Shown in pieces: positions 1 to 7,716 of a DNA stretch of 64,000 nucleotides. The stretch's first letter is position 1. Each line of letters begins with the position of its first letter. The stretch comes from an uncultured Bacteroidales bacterium (GTDB taxonomy: Bacteria; Bacteroidota; Bacteroidia; Bacteroidales; UBA932): positions 1 to 64,000 of the forward strand of contig CASEOO010000021.1 in assembly GCA_949289565.1 (NCBI GenBank), in the 5' to 3' direction. The notes beneath the pieces were generated by a model. It was not told where the DNA came from and did no database searches. It saw nothing but the letters and a program-made list of their open reading frames with translations. A program made the translations under genes and the position numbers.

Positions 1-30
1 AGTCATGCCAAATTCGTAAATTGAAGAAGT

Positions 31-312
31 ATGTTATTAGGAGAAAGAATAAAAGAGTTAAGAGAACAGCACGGAGTGCTGCAAAGACAATTGGCTGCTC
101 TGCTTGAGATAGATACACCGATGTTCAGCAAAATAGAGCGCGGAGACAGGCGAGCTAAACGAACACAAGTAATACAATTGGCTGAATATTTTAAGGTGGA
201 TAAGAATGAACTTCTCACTCTGTGGTTAGCAGACAAAGTATTAGATGCGGTAGAGGATGAAGACGAATTAAAACACGATGCGATAGAGGTTGCACAAAAA
301 AGAATAGGCTAA
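31..312 (+). CDS. XRE-family helix-turn-helix regulator
   Basis: This 93-residue protein is a small DNA-binding regulator. Residues about 5-62 form a Cro/C1-type helix-turn-helix: GERIKELRE opens helix 1, RQLAALLEI and MFSKIERGDRR are the turn and recognition helix, and IQLAEYFKVDKNELL closes the domain. The C-terminal 30 residues are acidic and may serve in dimerisation. Proteins of this size in Bacteroidetes often sit just upstream of restriction-modification or mobile-element genes, but nothing intact follows here, so the partner is either lost or lies outside the window to the left. The ATG at 31 is the only reasonable start. The region is more AT-rich than the rest of the window, consistent with acquired DNA. 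The fold is clear; its target is unknown. Confidence 0.85.
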   Translation: MLLGERIKELREQHGVLQRQLAALLEIDTPMFSKIERGDRRAKRTQVIQLAEYFKVDKNELLTLWLADKVLDAVEDEDELKHDAIEVAQKRIG

Positions 313-551
313 TACTTACAATTATCGGGAACTATGTGGTATCATAACTATATAATCCCTGACATTAATATTTGATAATCAATGAATTGGGCTACAATAT
401 TCGGTTCAAGTGTGGAGCCGATTTCGTCTATCTTATAGAAGGTTGTGGAAGAACCTGAGCAAAAATAAACGATGTCCAATACTCCACACCCGGATAGATA
501 TGAGGAAACCGGGGACACAATATCCCCTTACCGCATAAACTAAACGAATGA

Positions 552-699
552 ATGAGTGTTGTCCGCCGTCCTTTTGCTCTTGAAAACTTCCACATTTTCT
601 ATAAAGGACAAAACGAAAACACTTTCATCAGTATGTAATGCTGGTTGTCCAGCACTTACCAAGATAGAAAACATTTCCGACATTATGGACAACACTCAT
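552..699. repeat. 13-bp inverted repeat enclosing a hairpin
   Basis: ATGAGTGTTGTCC at 552-564 is matched exactly by its reverse complement at 687-699. The 122 bases between them contain the hairpin TGCTGG-TTGT-CCAGCA at 639-654, whose stem can be extended by GTAA/TTAC across one bulged base. Such nested symmetry is not expected by chance in an intergenic region. Function is unknown. Confidence 0.6.
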
Positions 700-772
700 G
701 GAGTATTGAATGTCAAATTTCGGCTTTAATTTTCATCTGTCCAATTTATTCTTTGACAGATGTATAGCAAAA

Positions 773-803
773 GAGCCACAACCCCATAAAAAGGTTATGG
801 CTC
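773..803 (-). terminator. Rho-independent-type terminator after the DUF3871 cluster
   Basis: Read on the minus strand, GAGCCATAACC pairs with GGTTGTGGCTC (11 positions, one G-T or mismatch) and is followed by TTTTGC. It lies about 30 bases beyond the stop of the small ORF at 835-945 and is well placed to end the minus-strand transcript that includes the DUF3871 gene. Confidence 0.55.
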
Positions 804-834
804 AACAACAATAAAAACACATCAAATGAATGCG

Positions 835-945
835 TCATTTCTTTCCGGCTGTGCTGTCATTGCCCCTGAAGAATATACAGCCGAAGACAATGCCCCAGAA
901 CAGCCATCCAAATAGTCTGAAGAACTCAAGCCATCCGTCACTCAT
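835..945 (-). CDS. Possible 36-residue single-span membrane protein
   Basis: From the ATG at 945 this frame encodes 36 residues. A hydrophobic helix (LEFFRLFGWLFWGIVFGCIFF, rich in Phe and Trp) spans most of the protein, and a short charged tail follows (RGNDSTAGKK). It begins 38 bases after the DUF3871 stop and is followed by a terminator-like hairpin, so it would be the last gene of that transcript. The longer open frame back to 1056 overlaps the DUF3871 coding region and is unlikely to be used. No family is recognised. The case for it being real rests on its position and clean membrane-helix profile. Confidence 0.4.
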   Translation of the reverse strand: MSDGWLEFFRLFGWLFWGIVFGCIFFRGNDSTAGKK

Positions 946-982
946 GATACTTTCTGTATTTGCTGTCCAAGCCAGACGGCTG

Positions 983-2188
983 TTATCTGATAAACCATGA
1001 ATACTCGTCATCTCCGGAAAGAGCCATGCATATACCATTGGCGAGTTCTCCGGCATTCAGGCTTCTGTCAAGGAAACTGTCTATGTAGGAGGATTTGTTA
1101 GCTCCAGTCATAAGGTTATATATCTTCCACATTGAGATTTCCCTGCTGTCCCCATTTCTTCCGAAGTTGCTGTCATTGTAATAAGCCTTTGTGACAAGGG
1201 TTATCTGCGTGTCAGTCATCAGCATCTCAGGCAGTTGTTTCTTCTCCTTGTTGGGCAAATACTGGTACATCCTTGACTTCCCGAGAAACTGTGCAAACTG
1301 GGCTTCACTGATATGGTATTCTCCAAATCTTCTCATCATCTGGATATGATTGTCCATTGAATAACTCTGGAACAGGCCTATTGCTGACCTGTAGAGTTCT
1401 CCGAGGCTCATTGCCCTTATCTCAGACTTATAGCCGTCAGTTGAGACACACATATTGCAGCAGACCATGTTCTTGAAGCCTATGAATACTTTGAACTTCT
1501 CGTAAGTCTTCTTGCTGTACAGGTTCTCCTGATTGTATGCCCTCACTCCACCTACCGTGAGATTAAGCCTGTTGCCTGCTATATCTTCATATATGGCAGG
1601 TATCTCTATGCAGAACATCATCCTCTCATAATAGATGGTCTTGTCACTGTCCAAAAGGGAACTTACAGGCTTGTCCATCGCTTCAGGAATCCTGCCCTTT
1701 ATGATGTGGCTGACCCTTACATCAGGATTGTCCACCCTTTCTCCTCTGAAGACCTCATTTGCAGCATCATATACAGCCTCTATGAAGCTGTGATGTGATA
1801 TGCTTATCTCATTGTCCTTTGAGAATACCGGAATTATACAGTCATTCTTCAAGTGCCCTACACTCACTTCCTTTGTGTTGGCTTCTATGAATGGAAGCCT
1901 CTTTTGAAACTGCTGTTTCTCAGCAGTGGCCTTTGTTTCTTGAGATGCCCCAGTATATGATGTGTATTCACTTCTTTTTTCTATTATAGGAGAAGTGAAT
2001 ACTTTTGGAATGACTGATGATGCCTGAGCATCCTCTTTCACCCTTTGGCTCATTACTGCTTCTTTGAGCAGTCTTGGTGCAAGTGAATCAGGGTTTATCC
2101 CTATCCTCCTGTTGTTTATGTCCCTTATCTCATCTGGCAGGAGCACCCTCTGTTCAGTTCCTGCTCTGCGAATATGCATTGTTTCCAT
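983..2188 (-). CDS. DUF3871 family protein
   Basis: I recognise this as the DUF3871 family, a Bacteroidetes protein of unknown function typically carried on integrative or other accessory DNA. The full frame is open from 2245, but METMHIRR at 2188 is the more likely start because upstream residues overlap another possible ORF. The N-terminal part (RVLLPDEIRDINNRRIGINP) is polar and likely helical. The conserved central part contains HLKNDCIIPVFSKDNE, ISHHSFIEAV and the Cys-rich segment FKNMVCCNMCVSTDG, and the C-terminal third is rich in aromatic residues. No catalytic motif, signal peptide or membrane segment is visible, so it is probably cytoplasmic. The family assignment is fairly sure; no role can be given. 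Confidence 0.75.
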   Translation of the reverse strand: METMHIRRAGTEQRVLLPDEIRDINNRRIGINPDSLAPRLLKEAVMSQRVKEDAQASSVIPKVFTSPIIEKRSEYTSYTGASQETKATAEKQQFQKRLPFIEANTKEVSVGHLKNDCIIPVFSKDNEISISHHSFIEAVYDAANEVFRGERVDNPDVRVSHIIKGRIPEAMDKPVSSLLDSDKTIYYERMMFCIEIPAIYEDIAGNRLNLTVGGVRAYNQENLYSKKTYEKFKVFIGFKNMVCCNMCVSTDGYKSEIRAMSLGELYRSAIGLFQSYSMDNHIQMMRRFGEYHISEAQFAQFLGKSRMYQYLPNKEKKQLPEMLMTDTQITLVTKAYYNDSNFGRNGDSREISMWKIYNLMTGANKSSYIDSFLDRSLNAGELANGICMALSGDDEYSWFIR

Positions 2189-2456
2189 AGTATTTCTGAT
2201 TCTGATAGTTGTTGTCATACTGTCTCGGCTGTTCATCAGCCTCAAGGCTCATCTTGAAGCCTGCGCCGTTGACTGCATTTGCCCTGCTTTCAGAGTTGCA
2301 CCATTTCAGGATTGATTCCCCAGTCTCAGGTGTTATCGCAAATTCAGGCTTTCCCATGAAGAGACCAGTCCTGTCCTTTGATGCAACTGCATGATGCTTC
2401 AAAACTCTGAAAATGTGTTTTTGAAGCACAAGCCAGTAGAGTTTTGAAGCATACAT
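2154..2456 (-). CDS. Hypothetical protein, possibly an ORF remnant
   Basis: An open frame of 100 codons, or 67 if it starts at the internal ATG at 2357 (MGKPEFAITPETGES). The first 33 codons read across a 15-bp inverted repeat and look non-coding. The C-terminal tail is rich in Asn, Gln and Tyr. It overlaps the 5' part of the DUF3871 gene in another frame by at least 35 bases. No family is recognised. It may be a real small gene translationally linked to DUF3871, or the remnant of a longer one. Confidence 0.3.
   Translation of the reverse strand: MYASKLYWLVLQKHIFRVLKHHAVASKDRTGLFMGKPEFAITPETGESILKWCNSESRANAVNGAGFKMSLEADEQPRQYDNNYQNQKYYGNNAYSQSRN
2394..2452. repeat. Perfect 15-bp inverted repeat
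   Basis: ATGCTTCAAAACTCT at 2394-2408 and its exact reverse complement at 2438-2452 are separated by 29 bases. The spacer holds a third partial copy, TTTTTGAAGCA at 2418-2428. It lies upstream of the DUF3871 cluster and could be a regulator's operator, a recombination site or a transcript hairpin. Confidence 0.6.
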
Positions 2457-2739
2457 TTCTTTGATAGTCTTTACCTTATAGAGAAAAGTGAGGCCATTTC
2501 ATAATTTTGGAAAAATGGCCGCAGATAAGAAGCACTTCAAGCCCAAAACAAGCCTTTTTAAGCCTGTTTTCTGCATTGATTCCCCCTCTTTATAGAGACA
2601 CTTTGGAAATAGGATTTCATAGCAAATTACTTGGTTTTTCAAGCCAGTTGCTGACCTTTTTTCTACATGAAAACCCACCTTTGCCATACATTGTCTTTAG
2701 TGCCCAAGACTTCTGAAAGTCATAGACTAAGACAAACAA
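2457..2739. other. Intergenic stretch at the edge of the accessory region
   Basis: No credible gene is present. A hairpin with stem GGCCATTT/AAATGGCC lies at 2492-2520. The 62-codon minus-strand frame here has no recognisable features. This gap separates the DUF3871 region from the conserved GGGtGRT operon and probably contains the border of the acquired segment, but I see no clear attachment site or target duplication. Confidence 0.4.
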
Positions 2740-2773
2740 AAAGTCCTTGTAATTATCAAACTACAAGGACTTT
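2740..2773 (-). terminator. Terminator of the GGGtGRT operon
   Basis: AAAGTCCTTGTA and TACAAGGACTTT form a perfect 12-bp stem with a 10-base loop. On the minus strand the hairpin is followed by TTTTGTTTG. It lies 22 bases past the stop codon of the GGGtGRT gene. Confidence 0.8.
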
Positions 2774-2795
2774 AGGAAGTATATAATCTATAAAA

Positions 2796-3806
2796 TTACT
2801 TGTTCAGAGCAGTAGCCACATCCACTGCACAAGCAACAGTACATCCCACCATAGGGTTGTTGCCTATTCCGAGGAATCCCATCATCTCCACATGGGCAGG
2901 AACAGAGGATGAACCAGCAAACTGTGCGTCAGAGTGCATACGGCCCATGGTGTCGGTCATACCATAGGAAGCAGGACCTGCAGCCATGTTGTCCGGATGA
3001 AGGGTACGGCCTGTACCGCCGCCGGAAGCCACTGAGAAATAAGGCTTGCCTGCGAGGACACGCTCCTTCTTGTAAGTACCTGCTACAGGGTGCTGGAAAC
3101 GGGTAGGGTTTGTAGAGTTTCCAGTGATGGACACATCCACACCCTCATGCCACATGATGGCCACGCCCTCGCGGACATCGTCAGCTCCGTAGCATTTTAC
3201 CTTCGCACGAGGACCCTTGCTGTAAGGAATCTCACGAACCACTTTCAGCTCTCCAGTATAATAGTCGAACTGAGTCTGCACATATGTGAAGCCGTTGATG
3301 CGGGAAATAATCTGGGCGGCATCCTTTCCGAGACCGTTCAGGATACAGCGGAGAGGCTCCTTGCGGACCTTGTCAGCCTTGGCGGCGATCTTGATGGCAC
3401 CCTCAGCGGCGGCGAAAGACTCGTGTCCTGCGAGGAAAGCGAAGCACTTGGTCTCCTCACGCAGAAGCATTGCGGCCAGATTTCCATGTCCGAGACCTAC
3501 CTTGCGGTCATCAGCCACAGAGCCAGGGATACAGAAAGACTGGAGGCCGATACCGATAGCCTCAGCGGCGTCAGCGGCGTTTTTGCAGCCTTTCTTGATA
3601 GCGATGGCGCAGCCCACAACATAAGCCCACTTCGCATTCTCGAAGCAGATAGGCTGAGTGTCTTCGCAAGTCTTGTAAGGATCGAGACCATACTGTTCGC
3701 AAATAGCGTTAGCCTCTTCGATATCCTTGATACCGTTGGCATTGAGAGCGGCGAGAATCTGTTTGATACGGCGATCCTGGCTTTCGAATTTCACTTCTCT
3801 AATCAT
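2796..3806 (-). CDS. GGGtGRT protein
   Basis: This 336-residue protein belongs to the family named after its GGGTGRT motif, seen here near residue 262 within VASGGGTGRTLHP and followed by MGRMHSDAQFAGSS. Its biochemical function is not established in the literature known to me. No signal peptide or membrane segment is present, so it is cytoplasmic. Several Cys residues (AICEQYG, CEDTQPICFENAKWAYVVGC, the C-terminal VGCTVACAVD) could coordinate metal or take part in redox chemistry. The gene follows a NifU-like scaffold gene by 14 bases under one promoter. That pairing is conserved in anaerobes, which suggests iron-sulfur cluster handling or use. Family identity is confident; the role is inference. 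Confidence 0.9.
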   Translation of the reverse strand: MIREVKFESQDRRIKQILAALNANGIKDIEEANAICEQYGLDPYKTCEDTQPICFENAKWAYVVGCAIAIKKGCKNAADAAEAIGIGLQSFCIPGSVADDRKVGLGHGNLAAMLLREETKCFAFLAGHESFAAAEGAIKIAAKADKVRKEPLRCILNGLGKDAAQIISRINGFTYVQTQFDYYTGELKVVREIPYSKGPRAKVKCYGADDVREGVAIMWHEGVDVSITGNSTNPTRFQHPVAGTYKKERVLAGKPYFSVASGGGTGRTLHPDNMAAGPASYGMTDTMGRMHSDAQFAGSSSVPAHVEMMGFLGIGNNPMVGCTVACAVDVATALNK

Positions 3807-3820
3807 AGTATGTCTCCTCC

Positions 3821-4522
3821 TTATTCTTTACGTGGGTCAATGTATTTAACTGCGCCGTCCTCCTTTGAGAAACGTCCGTAAGTACCGGTCACCTGCTTGA
3901 GAGCCTCGTTGGCATCGACACCCTTCTTCACCAGGTCCATGAACTTGCCGAGATGAACGAACTCGTAGCCGCAGATCTCGTCATTCTCGTCCAGAGCCAG
4001 AGTCTTGATGTAGCCTTCAGCCATTTCGAGATAGCGAGGCCCTTTGGCCAGTGTTCCATACAGAGTTCCCACCTGGCTGCGAAGGCCTTTTCCGAGGTCT
4101 TCAAGACCTGCACCGATCATCAGACCGCCCTCTGAAAAAGCAGACTGGGTACGGCCGTATACGATCTGGAGGAAAAGCTCCCTCATGGCAGTGTTGATGG
4201 CATCGCAGACAAGGTCAGTGTTCAGAGCCTCGAGAATAGTCTTGCCTGGAAGAATCTCGGAAGCCATGGCTGCGGAATGAGTCATTCCAGAGCAGCCGAG
4301 AGTCTCCACGAGAGCCTCCTGGATGATACCATCCTTCACGTTCAAAGTAAGCTTGCAGGCACCCTGCTGAGGAGCGCACCAGCCCACACCGTGAGTCAGA
4401 CCTGATATATCAGTGATTTGCTTTGATTTTACCCATTTTCCTTCCTCAGGAATAGGAGCGGGACCGTGGTTAGGTCCTTTTTTGACGCAGCACATCTGCT
4501 GCACTTCGTGTGAATAAACCAT
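3821..4522 (-). CDS. NifU-like iron-sulfur cluster scaffold protein
   Basis: The 233-residue product resembles the NifU N-terminal/IscU-like scaffolds that accompany GGGtGRT proteins. Conserved Cys positions typical of such scaffolds are visible: GWCAPQQGACKL near residues 48-58 and LGCSGMTHSAA near residue 77, plus a CC pair near the N terminus. It has no signal peptide. It would assemble or pass an Fe-S cluster in the cytoplasm, perhaps to the GGGtGRT protein encoded 14 bases downstream. A strong Bacteroidetes-type promoter lies 39 bases upstream of the start. The third cysteine expected of housekeeping IscU is not obvious, so this is a specialised relative and not the general scaffold. Confidence 0.8.
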   Translation of the reverse strand: MVYSHEVQQMCCVKKGPNHGPAPIPEEGKWVKSKQITDISGLTHGVGWCAPQQGACKLTLNVKDGIIQEALVETLGCSGMTHSAAMASEILPGKTILEALNTDLVCDAINTAMRELFLQIVYGRTQSAFSEGGLMIGAGLEDLGKGLRSQVGTLYGTLAKGPRYLEMAEGYIKTLALDENDEICGYEFVHLGKFMDLVKKGVDANEALKQVTGTYGRFSKEDGAVKYIDPRKE

Positions 4523-4560
4523 AACCTAATATTGTATAAAAGTTTTTTCCAAATCCTGCG

Positions 4561-4590
4561 CAAATTTAATAATGTTTGGATTATTTCCAA
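4561..4590 (-). promoter_or_regulatory. Bacteroidetes sigma-70 type promoter for the scaffold/GGGtGRT operon
   Basis: On the minus strand TTG at 4590-4588 is followed after exactly 19 bases by TAAATTTG at 4568-4561, matching the Bacteroidetes consensus TTG-N19-TAnnTTTG. Transcription would begin near 4553, about 30 bases before the start codon. The -33 element lies inside the last codons of the upstream phosphoesterase gene. Confidence 0.75.
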
Positions 4591-6044
4591 TAATTTTTTC
4601 TGTCCGTTCCGGACAATTTCGCACACTGTTTTTCATATACATTGCCGAACCTGTCAGCAACCCTGACAATGACATTCCCGGCCCCAGGAGGCATCTTCCA
4701 CCTGAAAAGATGCCTCGTCTGCCCGTATGACAGCCAAGAATAGACCTTGTTCTGCCCTTTGGGATACAATTCCGCGGCGGCAGGATCTGCTCCCCAGCAC
4801 CTCTGCATCTCTCCGGCAAACGCTCCGTCTACATAAACCTCCACTCTCCAGCCAGGATCGTAATTGTACACATTCGCCGTCAGGACATCACCCTCGAGAT
4901 ACAAAGAAAACTGCTCATCCTCATCCATCCCAGCACCTTTGTAATACCATGAAACCTCGCCTCCATCCATCATATACACAGTATATCCGGCAGGTGTGCC
5001 GTCTCTGCCCACTCTCCCCTGCCACCATGCACCGCTAGCCGCCACATGGACATGCTCCATGACAGTGCCGGAGATGACAGTATTCCACTGAGTATGGCTA
5101 TGCCCTGCCATTATATGCACTTCATAGCCGTCCAATATACTGAAAAGAGCGTCGCTGTTCTGCAGTGAATTTCTCATAATCTCTACGGGAGAAGCATTCT
5201 CTGAATCACCGTACACTGCAGGAATGTGCATCCCGATGACCACAGTGCTCCCCTTCGGGACATTTTCCAGATCCTGCTCAAGCCATCTGAGCTGGGCCTC
5301 ATCCAGATATCCGATATAAAGGAATCTGTCGCCATAGTAGAAAACATCCTTCAGCATGACATAATGGACTTCTCCGATATTGAAAGAATAGTGCGACGGC
5401 CCGAACCTGCTGCAGAATGTACTGTCCGAACGATAATCGCTGCGCCCGTTATAATCCAGGTCGTGATTTCCAGCCGCATGATATATCGGGATTCCAGCCT
5501 GCGAGATGCAGCCTATGTATTCATCCAGCAGTTCATGCCTGTCAAAAACATTGTCTCCGGCACACATGGCCGCAACCGGGACATCGAACTTTTCCGCTGT
5601 GCGCCGCATATCTGACATGAAATCATCCAGCATTGCGAATTCGCGACGGTCCGCCACCTGCGGATCAGCCATGACTATCAGCACATGCTCCCTGGAATCA
5701 GGCGCAGGCTTCAGGCAGAAATCGATCTCCTGAAAAGCCTCGTCTCCCGCAATCCTGCTGTAAAAAACCGGCAGGCATCCATCATAAACAGCATGATCAT
5801 AACCTCGCGGCAGGGTATAATACATATAATCAGAAAGTGCGTCTGCCCGCATCTCATACTCGCCGTCCTCATCCGTATAGACTATTGTAAACCCGTCTGT
5901 AACAGGCACGCCGGCGACCGGCATCCCTGAAACATCCAGCACCTTCCCCCTGACCATGACATCCGGCGTTCCGGCTTCCGCACAAATGCAGCACAGCAGA
6001 AGCAAAACAGCCGCCGGGAATTTTCTAAAATTGACAGCAAACAT
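4581..6044 (-). CDS. Calcineurin-like phosphoesterase, secreted, three-domain type
   Basis: A 487-residue exported protein with an N-terminal signal peptide (residues 1-24, cleaved after CAEA). Residues about 28-112 form an immunoglobulin-like carboxypeptidase-regulatory fold (VRGKVLDVSGMPVAGVPV), residues about 118-370 the metallophosphatase core, and the rest the C-terminal domain common in the Bacteroidetes MetallophosN/MetallophosC architecture. Metal-binding motifs are present: GDNVFD at 163-168, GNHD at 192-195, then GMHIP and GHSH. The first motif, normally DxH, reads D127-P-Q129. It is the last gene of PUL 1, separated from susD by a terminator-like hairpin, so its expression may be lower or separately controlled. 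The phosphorylated substrate is unknown; a phosphate on a glycan or lipid is possible. Confidence 0.85.
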   Translation of the reverse strand: MFAVNFRKFPAAVLLLLCCICAEAGTPDVMVRGKVLDVSGMPVAGVPVTDGFTIVYTDEDGEYEMRADALSDYMYYTLPRGYDHAVYDGCLPVFYSRIAGDEAFQEIDFCLKPAPDSREHVLIVMADPQVADRREFAMLDDFMSDMRRTAEKFDVPVAAMCAGDNVFDRHELLDEYIGCISQAGIPIYHAAGNHDLDYNGRSDYRSDSTFCSRFGPSHYSFNIGEVHYVMLKDVFYYGDRFLYIGYLDEAQLRWLEQDLENVPKGSTVVIGMHIPAVYGDSENASPVEIMRNSLQNSDALFSILDGYEVHIMAGHSHTQWNTVISGTVMEHVHVAASGAWWQGRVGRDGTPAGYTVYMMDGGEVSWYYKGAGMDEDEQFSLYLEGDVLTANVYNYDPGWRVEVYVDGAFAGEMQRCWGADPAAAELYPKGQNKVYSWLSYGQTRHLFRWKMPPGAGNVIVRVADRFGNVYEKQCAKLSGTDRKNYWK

Positions 6045-6078
6045 ATATCAGTCTTATCTTTAATTTTTCAGCAATAAA

Positions 6079-6106
6079 AAATTGGTGCGGCTGGCCGCAC
6101 CAATTT
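6079..6106 (-). terminator. Intrinsic terminator or attenuator between susD and the phosphoesterase
   Basis: AAATTGGTGCGG and CCGCACCAATTT form a perfect 12-bp stem with a 4-base loop, followed on the minus strand by TTTATTG. It sits 12 bases past the susD stop and 35 bases before the phosphoesterase start, and would end or partly attenuate the PUL 1 transcript. Confidence 0.75.
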
Positions 6107-6118
6107 CATTAATAACTA

Positions 6119-7711
6119 TCAATAACCCGGATTCTGCTTGATAGAGCCGCCTGAACGGTCAATCTCCACCTGAGGAATAGGGAAAAGTTCATTGACGCCT
6201 TTTCTGAAAGCCGCTCCCCTGCCGTTGGAATAATCGAAAAGCGAGAACGCATTCATAGTGTCAATATAGGAATTCCAGCGCTTGAGATCATAGAGGCGGT
6301 TGTATTCCAGTGCAAGCTCCACGCGTCTCTCATGCTTGACAGCGGCCAGGAGGTCATCCCCTGCATCCACCATCGGCAGCTGTACAGACGCAATGGCTCT
6401 GACTCTGGATACAGCTTCCGCATCGCCGTTCCTGGAATTGTTCGCTCTCTGCCGCACCTGGTTTATGCAATCCACAATCACAGACTTGTCCCCGCCAGTC
6501 TGGATCAATGCCTCTGCATAAAGCAGAAGGATGTCAGCATACCTGATATGATGAAAAGACCATGCATCGTCTCCCCATCCGGCCCCTCTGCGGCTTTCCA
6601 CCAGGAAGGCTTTCCTGTTGTGATACCCTGTATTCGGGTATGTGGAGAAATCAAGAGTCTCTGTCCCGGAATTTGTAGGGAAAACATCGCCGTTCTCTAT
6701 GATAGTATAGAGAAGCCTCGGGTCTCCTTCTTCAAATTCATCGACCAGGTTCTGAGTCGGCTGGTCGAAACCATACGCCCCGCATGATCTCGGGCTCGAA
6801 TAGCAAGGCAGGAAAGAGCCGTAAATATACTCTGAAGGGACATCGCCTCTGATATTCACGAAAATCGACTCTGACGAGAGATAGCCGTCAGCCAGGAAAA
6901 GATCCTGGAAATTAGGTTCCAGAATGTATGCCTCGGAATCTATCACTCTTTCGGCGGCGTCACGGCCGTCCTCATAATATGACGGATCATCCTTGGCAAA
7001 ATACATATACACCTTCGCCTGGAGAGCCCAAACTGCTTCGCGGGTCACCCTTCCGAGCTCGCCTGCAGGAAGTGTCTTTTTCGAAGGAAGGCTGCCGCCG
7101 TCAGCTATTTCGGACAAATCTTTCATGATGAAGGAAGCAGTCTCGGCTTCAGTGGCACGGACTAATTTTTTGCTGTCGTCCACTGTCAGAGGCCTTTCAG
7201 CCAGCGGCACTCCGCCGAAAATCTTGCATAGCTCGAAATAATAGAAAGCGCGCAAGAACTTAACCTCGGCGATATACCTGTCTTTCATCTCGTCACTTAT
7301 CGGATATCCTTCCGTATCAATCAGTTCCGCACTCGGGAACTTCGTTATGCATGTATTGCAGTACGCTATGCCCTCATACATAGTCGACCAGAGATTCGCC
7401 AGGTCTTCATTTGAGGCAAGAGGCCTGCCGAACGACAATTCCTGCGCGGCGATTCCGTCTCCTGCTCCCGAACCGCCCTTTTCAGAATCATCTGTGGAGA
7501 TGTTGTAAAGATCCATTCTCGGCCTTTCAAAGCCATAGAAATCATTCAACGTCTGGTAGCATTTGATCACAGCCTTGAATGCGGCGTCAGGTGAATTGAA
7601 AAACCTGTTTTCATCCATGGTCCCTTTCGGGTCTCTCGTCAGGAAGTCGTCGCAAGAGACCATGAATAACATCGAAATGCATACAAGTATTATAGTTCCT
7701 ATCTTTTTCAT
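6119..7711 (-). CDS. SusD/RagB family glycan-binding lipoprotein (PUL 1)
   Basis: This 530-residue lipoprotein caps its partner SusC at the outer membrane and binds the target oligosaccharide. The lipobox is FMVSC with the acylated Cys at residue 20. The N-terminal SusD-like part has the usual FLTRDPKG opening and the TPR-containing helical region (KFLRAFYYFELCKIFGGVPL near residue 150). The C-terminal RagB/SusD part contains HHIRYADILLLYAEAL, INQVRQRA, VKHERRVELALEYNRLYDLKRW and the terminal FPIPQVEIDRSGG. Length is normal for the family. The gene starts 5 bases after the susC stop. The substrate is not readable from sequence. Confidence 0.95.
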   Translation of the reverse strand: MKKIGTIILVCISMLFMVSCDDFLTRDPKGTMDENRFFNSPDAAFKAVIKCYQTLNDFYGFERPRMDLYNISTDDSEKGGSGAGDGIAAQELSFGRPLASNEDLANLWSTMYEGIAYCNTCITKFPSAELIDTEGYPISDEMKDRYIAEVKFLRAFYYFELCKIFGGVPLAERPLTVDDSKKLVRATEAETASFIMKDLSEIADGGSLPSKKTLPAGELGRVTREAVWALQAKVYMYFAKDDPSYYEDGRDAAERVIDSEAYILEPNFQDLFLADGYLSSESIFVNIRGDVPSEYIYGSFLPCYSSPRSCGAYGFDQPTQNLVDEFEEGDPRLLYTIIENGDVFPTNSGTETLDFSTYPNTGYHNRKAFLVESRRGAGWGDDAWSFHHIRYADILLLYAEALIQTGGDKSVIVDCINQVRQRANNSRNGDAEAVSRVRAIASVQLPMVDAGDDLLAAVKHERRVELALEYNRLYDLKRWNSYIDTMNAFSLFDYSNGRGAAFRKGVNELFPIPQVEIDRSGGSIKQNPGY

Positions 7712-7716
7712 TGTTG

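Larger units (their letters stand above)
313..834. other. Non-coding, structured 520-bp stretch
   Basis: No convincing reading frame is visible in this gap. It contains several inverted repeats: a 13-bp pair at 552-564 and 687-699, a hairpin at 639-654 with stem TGCTGG and loop TTGT, an 8-bp pair CATCTGTC/GACAGATG at 734-741 and 755-762, and a terminator-like hairpin at 773-803. The word GTTGTCC recurs near the first two structures. The region could be an origin of transfer, a non-coding RNA or debris from a mobile element. The sequence does not decide between these. Confidence 0.5.

Noticed and set aside
61..560. Possible remnant of a DNA cytosine methyltransferase after the HTH gene (a short frame near 380-460 reads NELGYNIRFK...GADF)
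   Set aside because: Only about 25 codons look similar, the frame is closed on both sides, and no catalytic motif is present. HTH genes of this kind often precede methyltransferases, but this is not enough to call a pseudogene.
2499..2687. A 62-codon minus-strand frame between DUF3871 and the GGGtGRT terminator
   Set aside because: No sequence features, overlaps hairpins, and no promoter.
3090..3881. A 263-codon plus-strand frame opposite the GGGtGRT gene
   Set aside because: It runs antisense to a conserved gene with a matching promoter and terminator. The peptide shows no family likeness and is explained by codon bias of the real gene.
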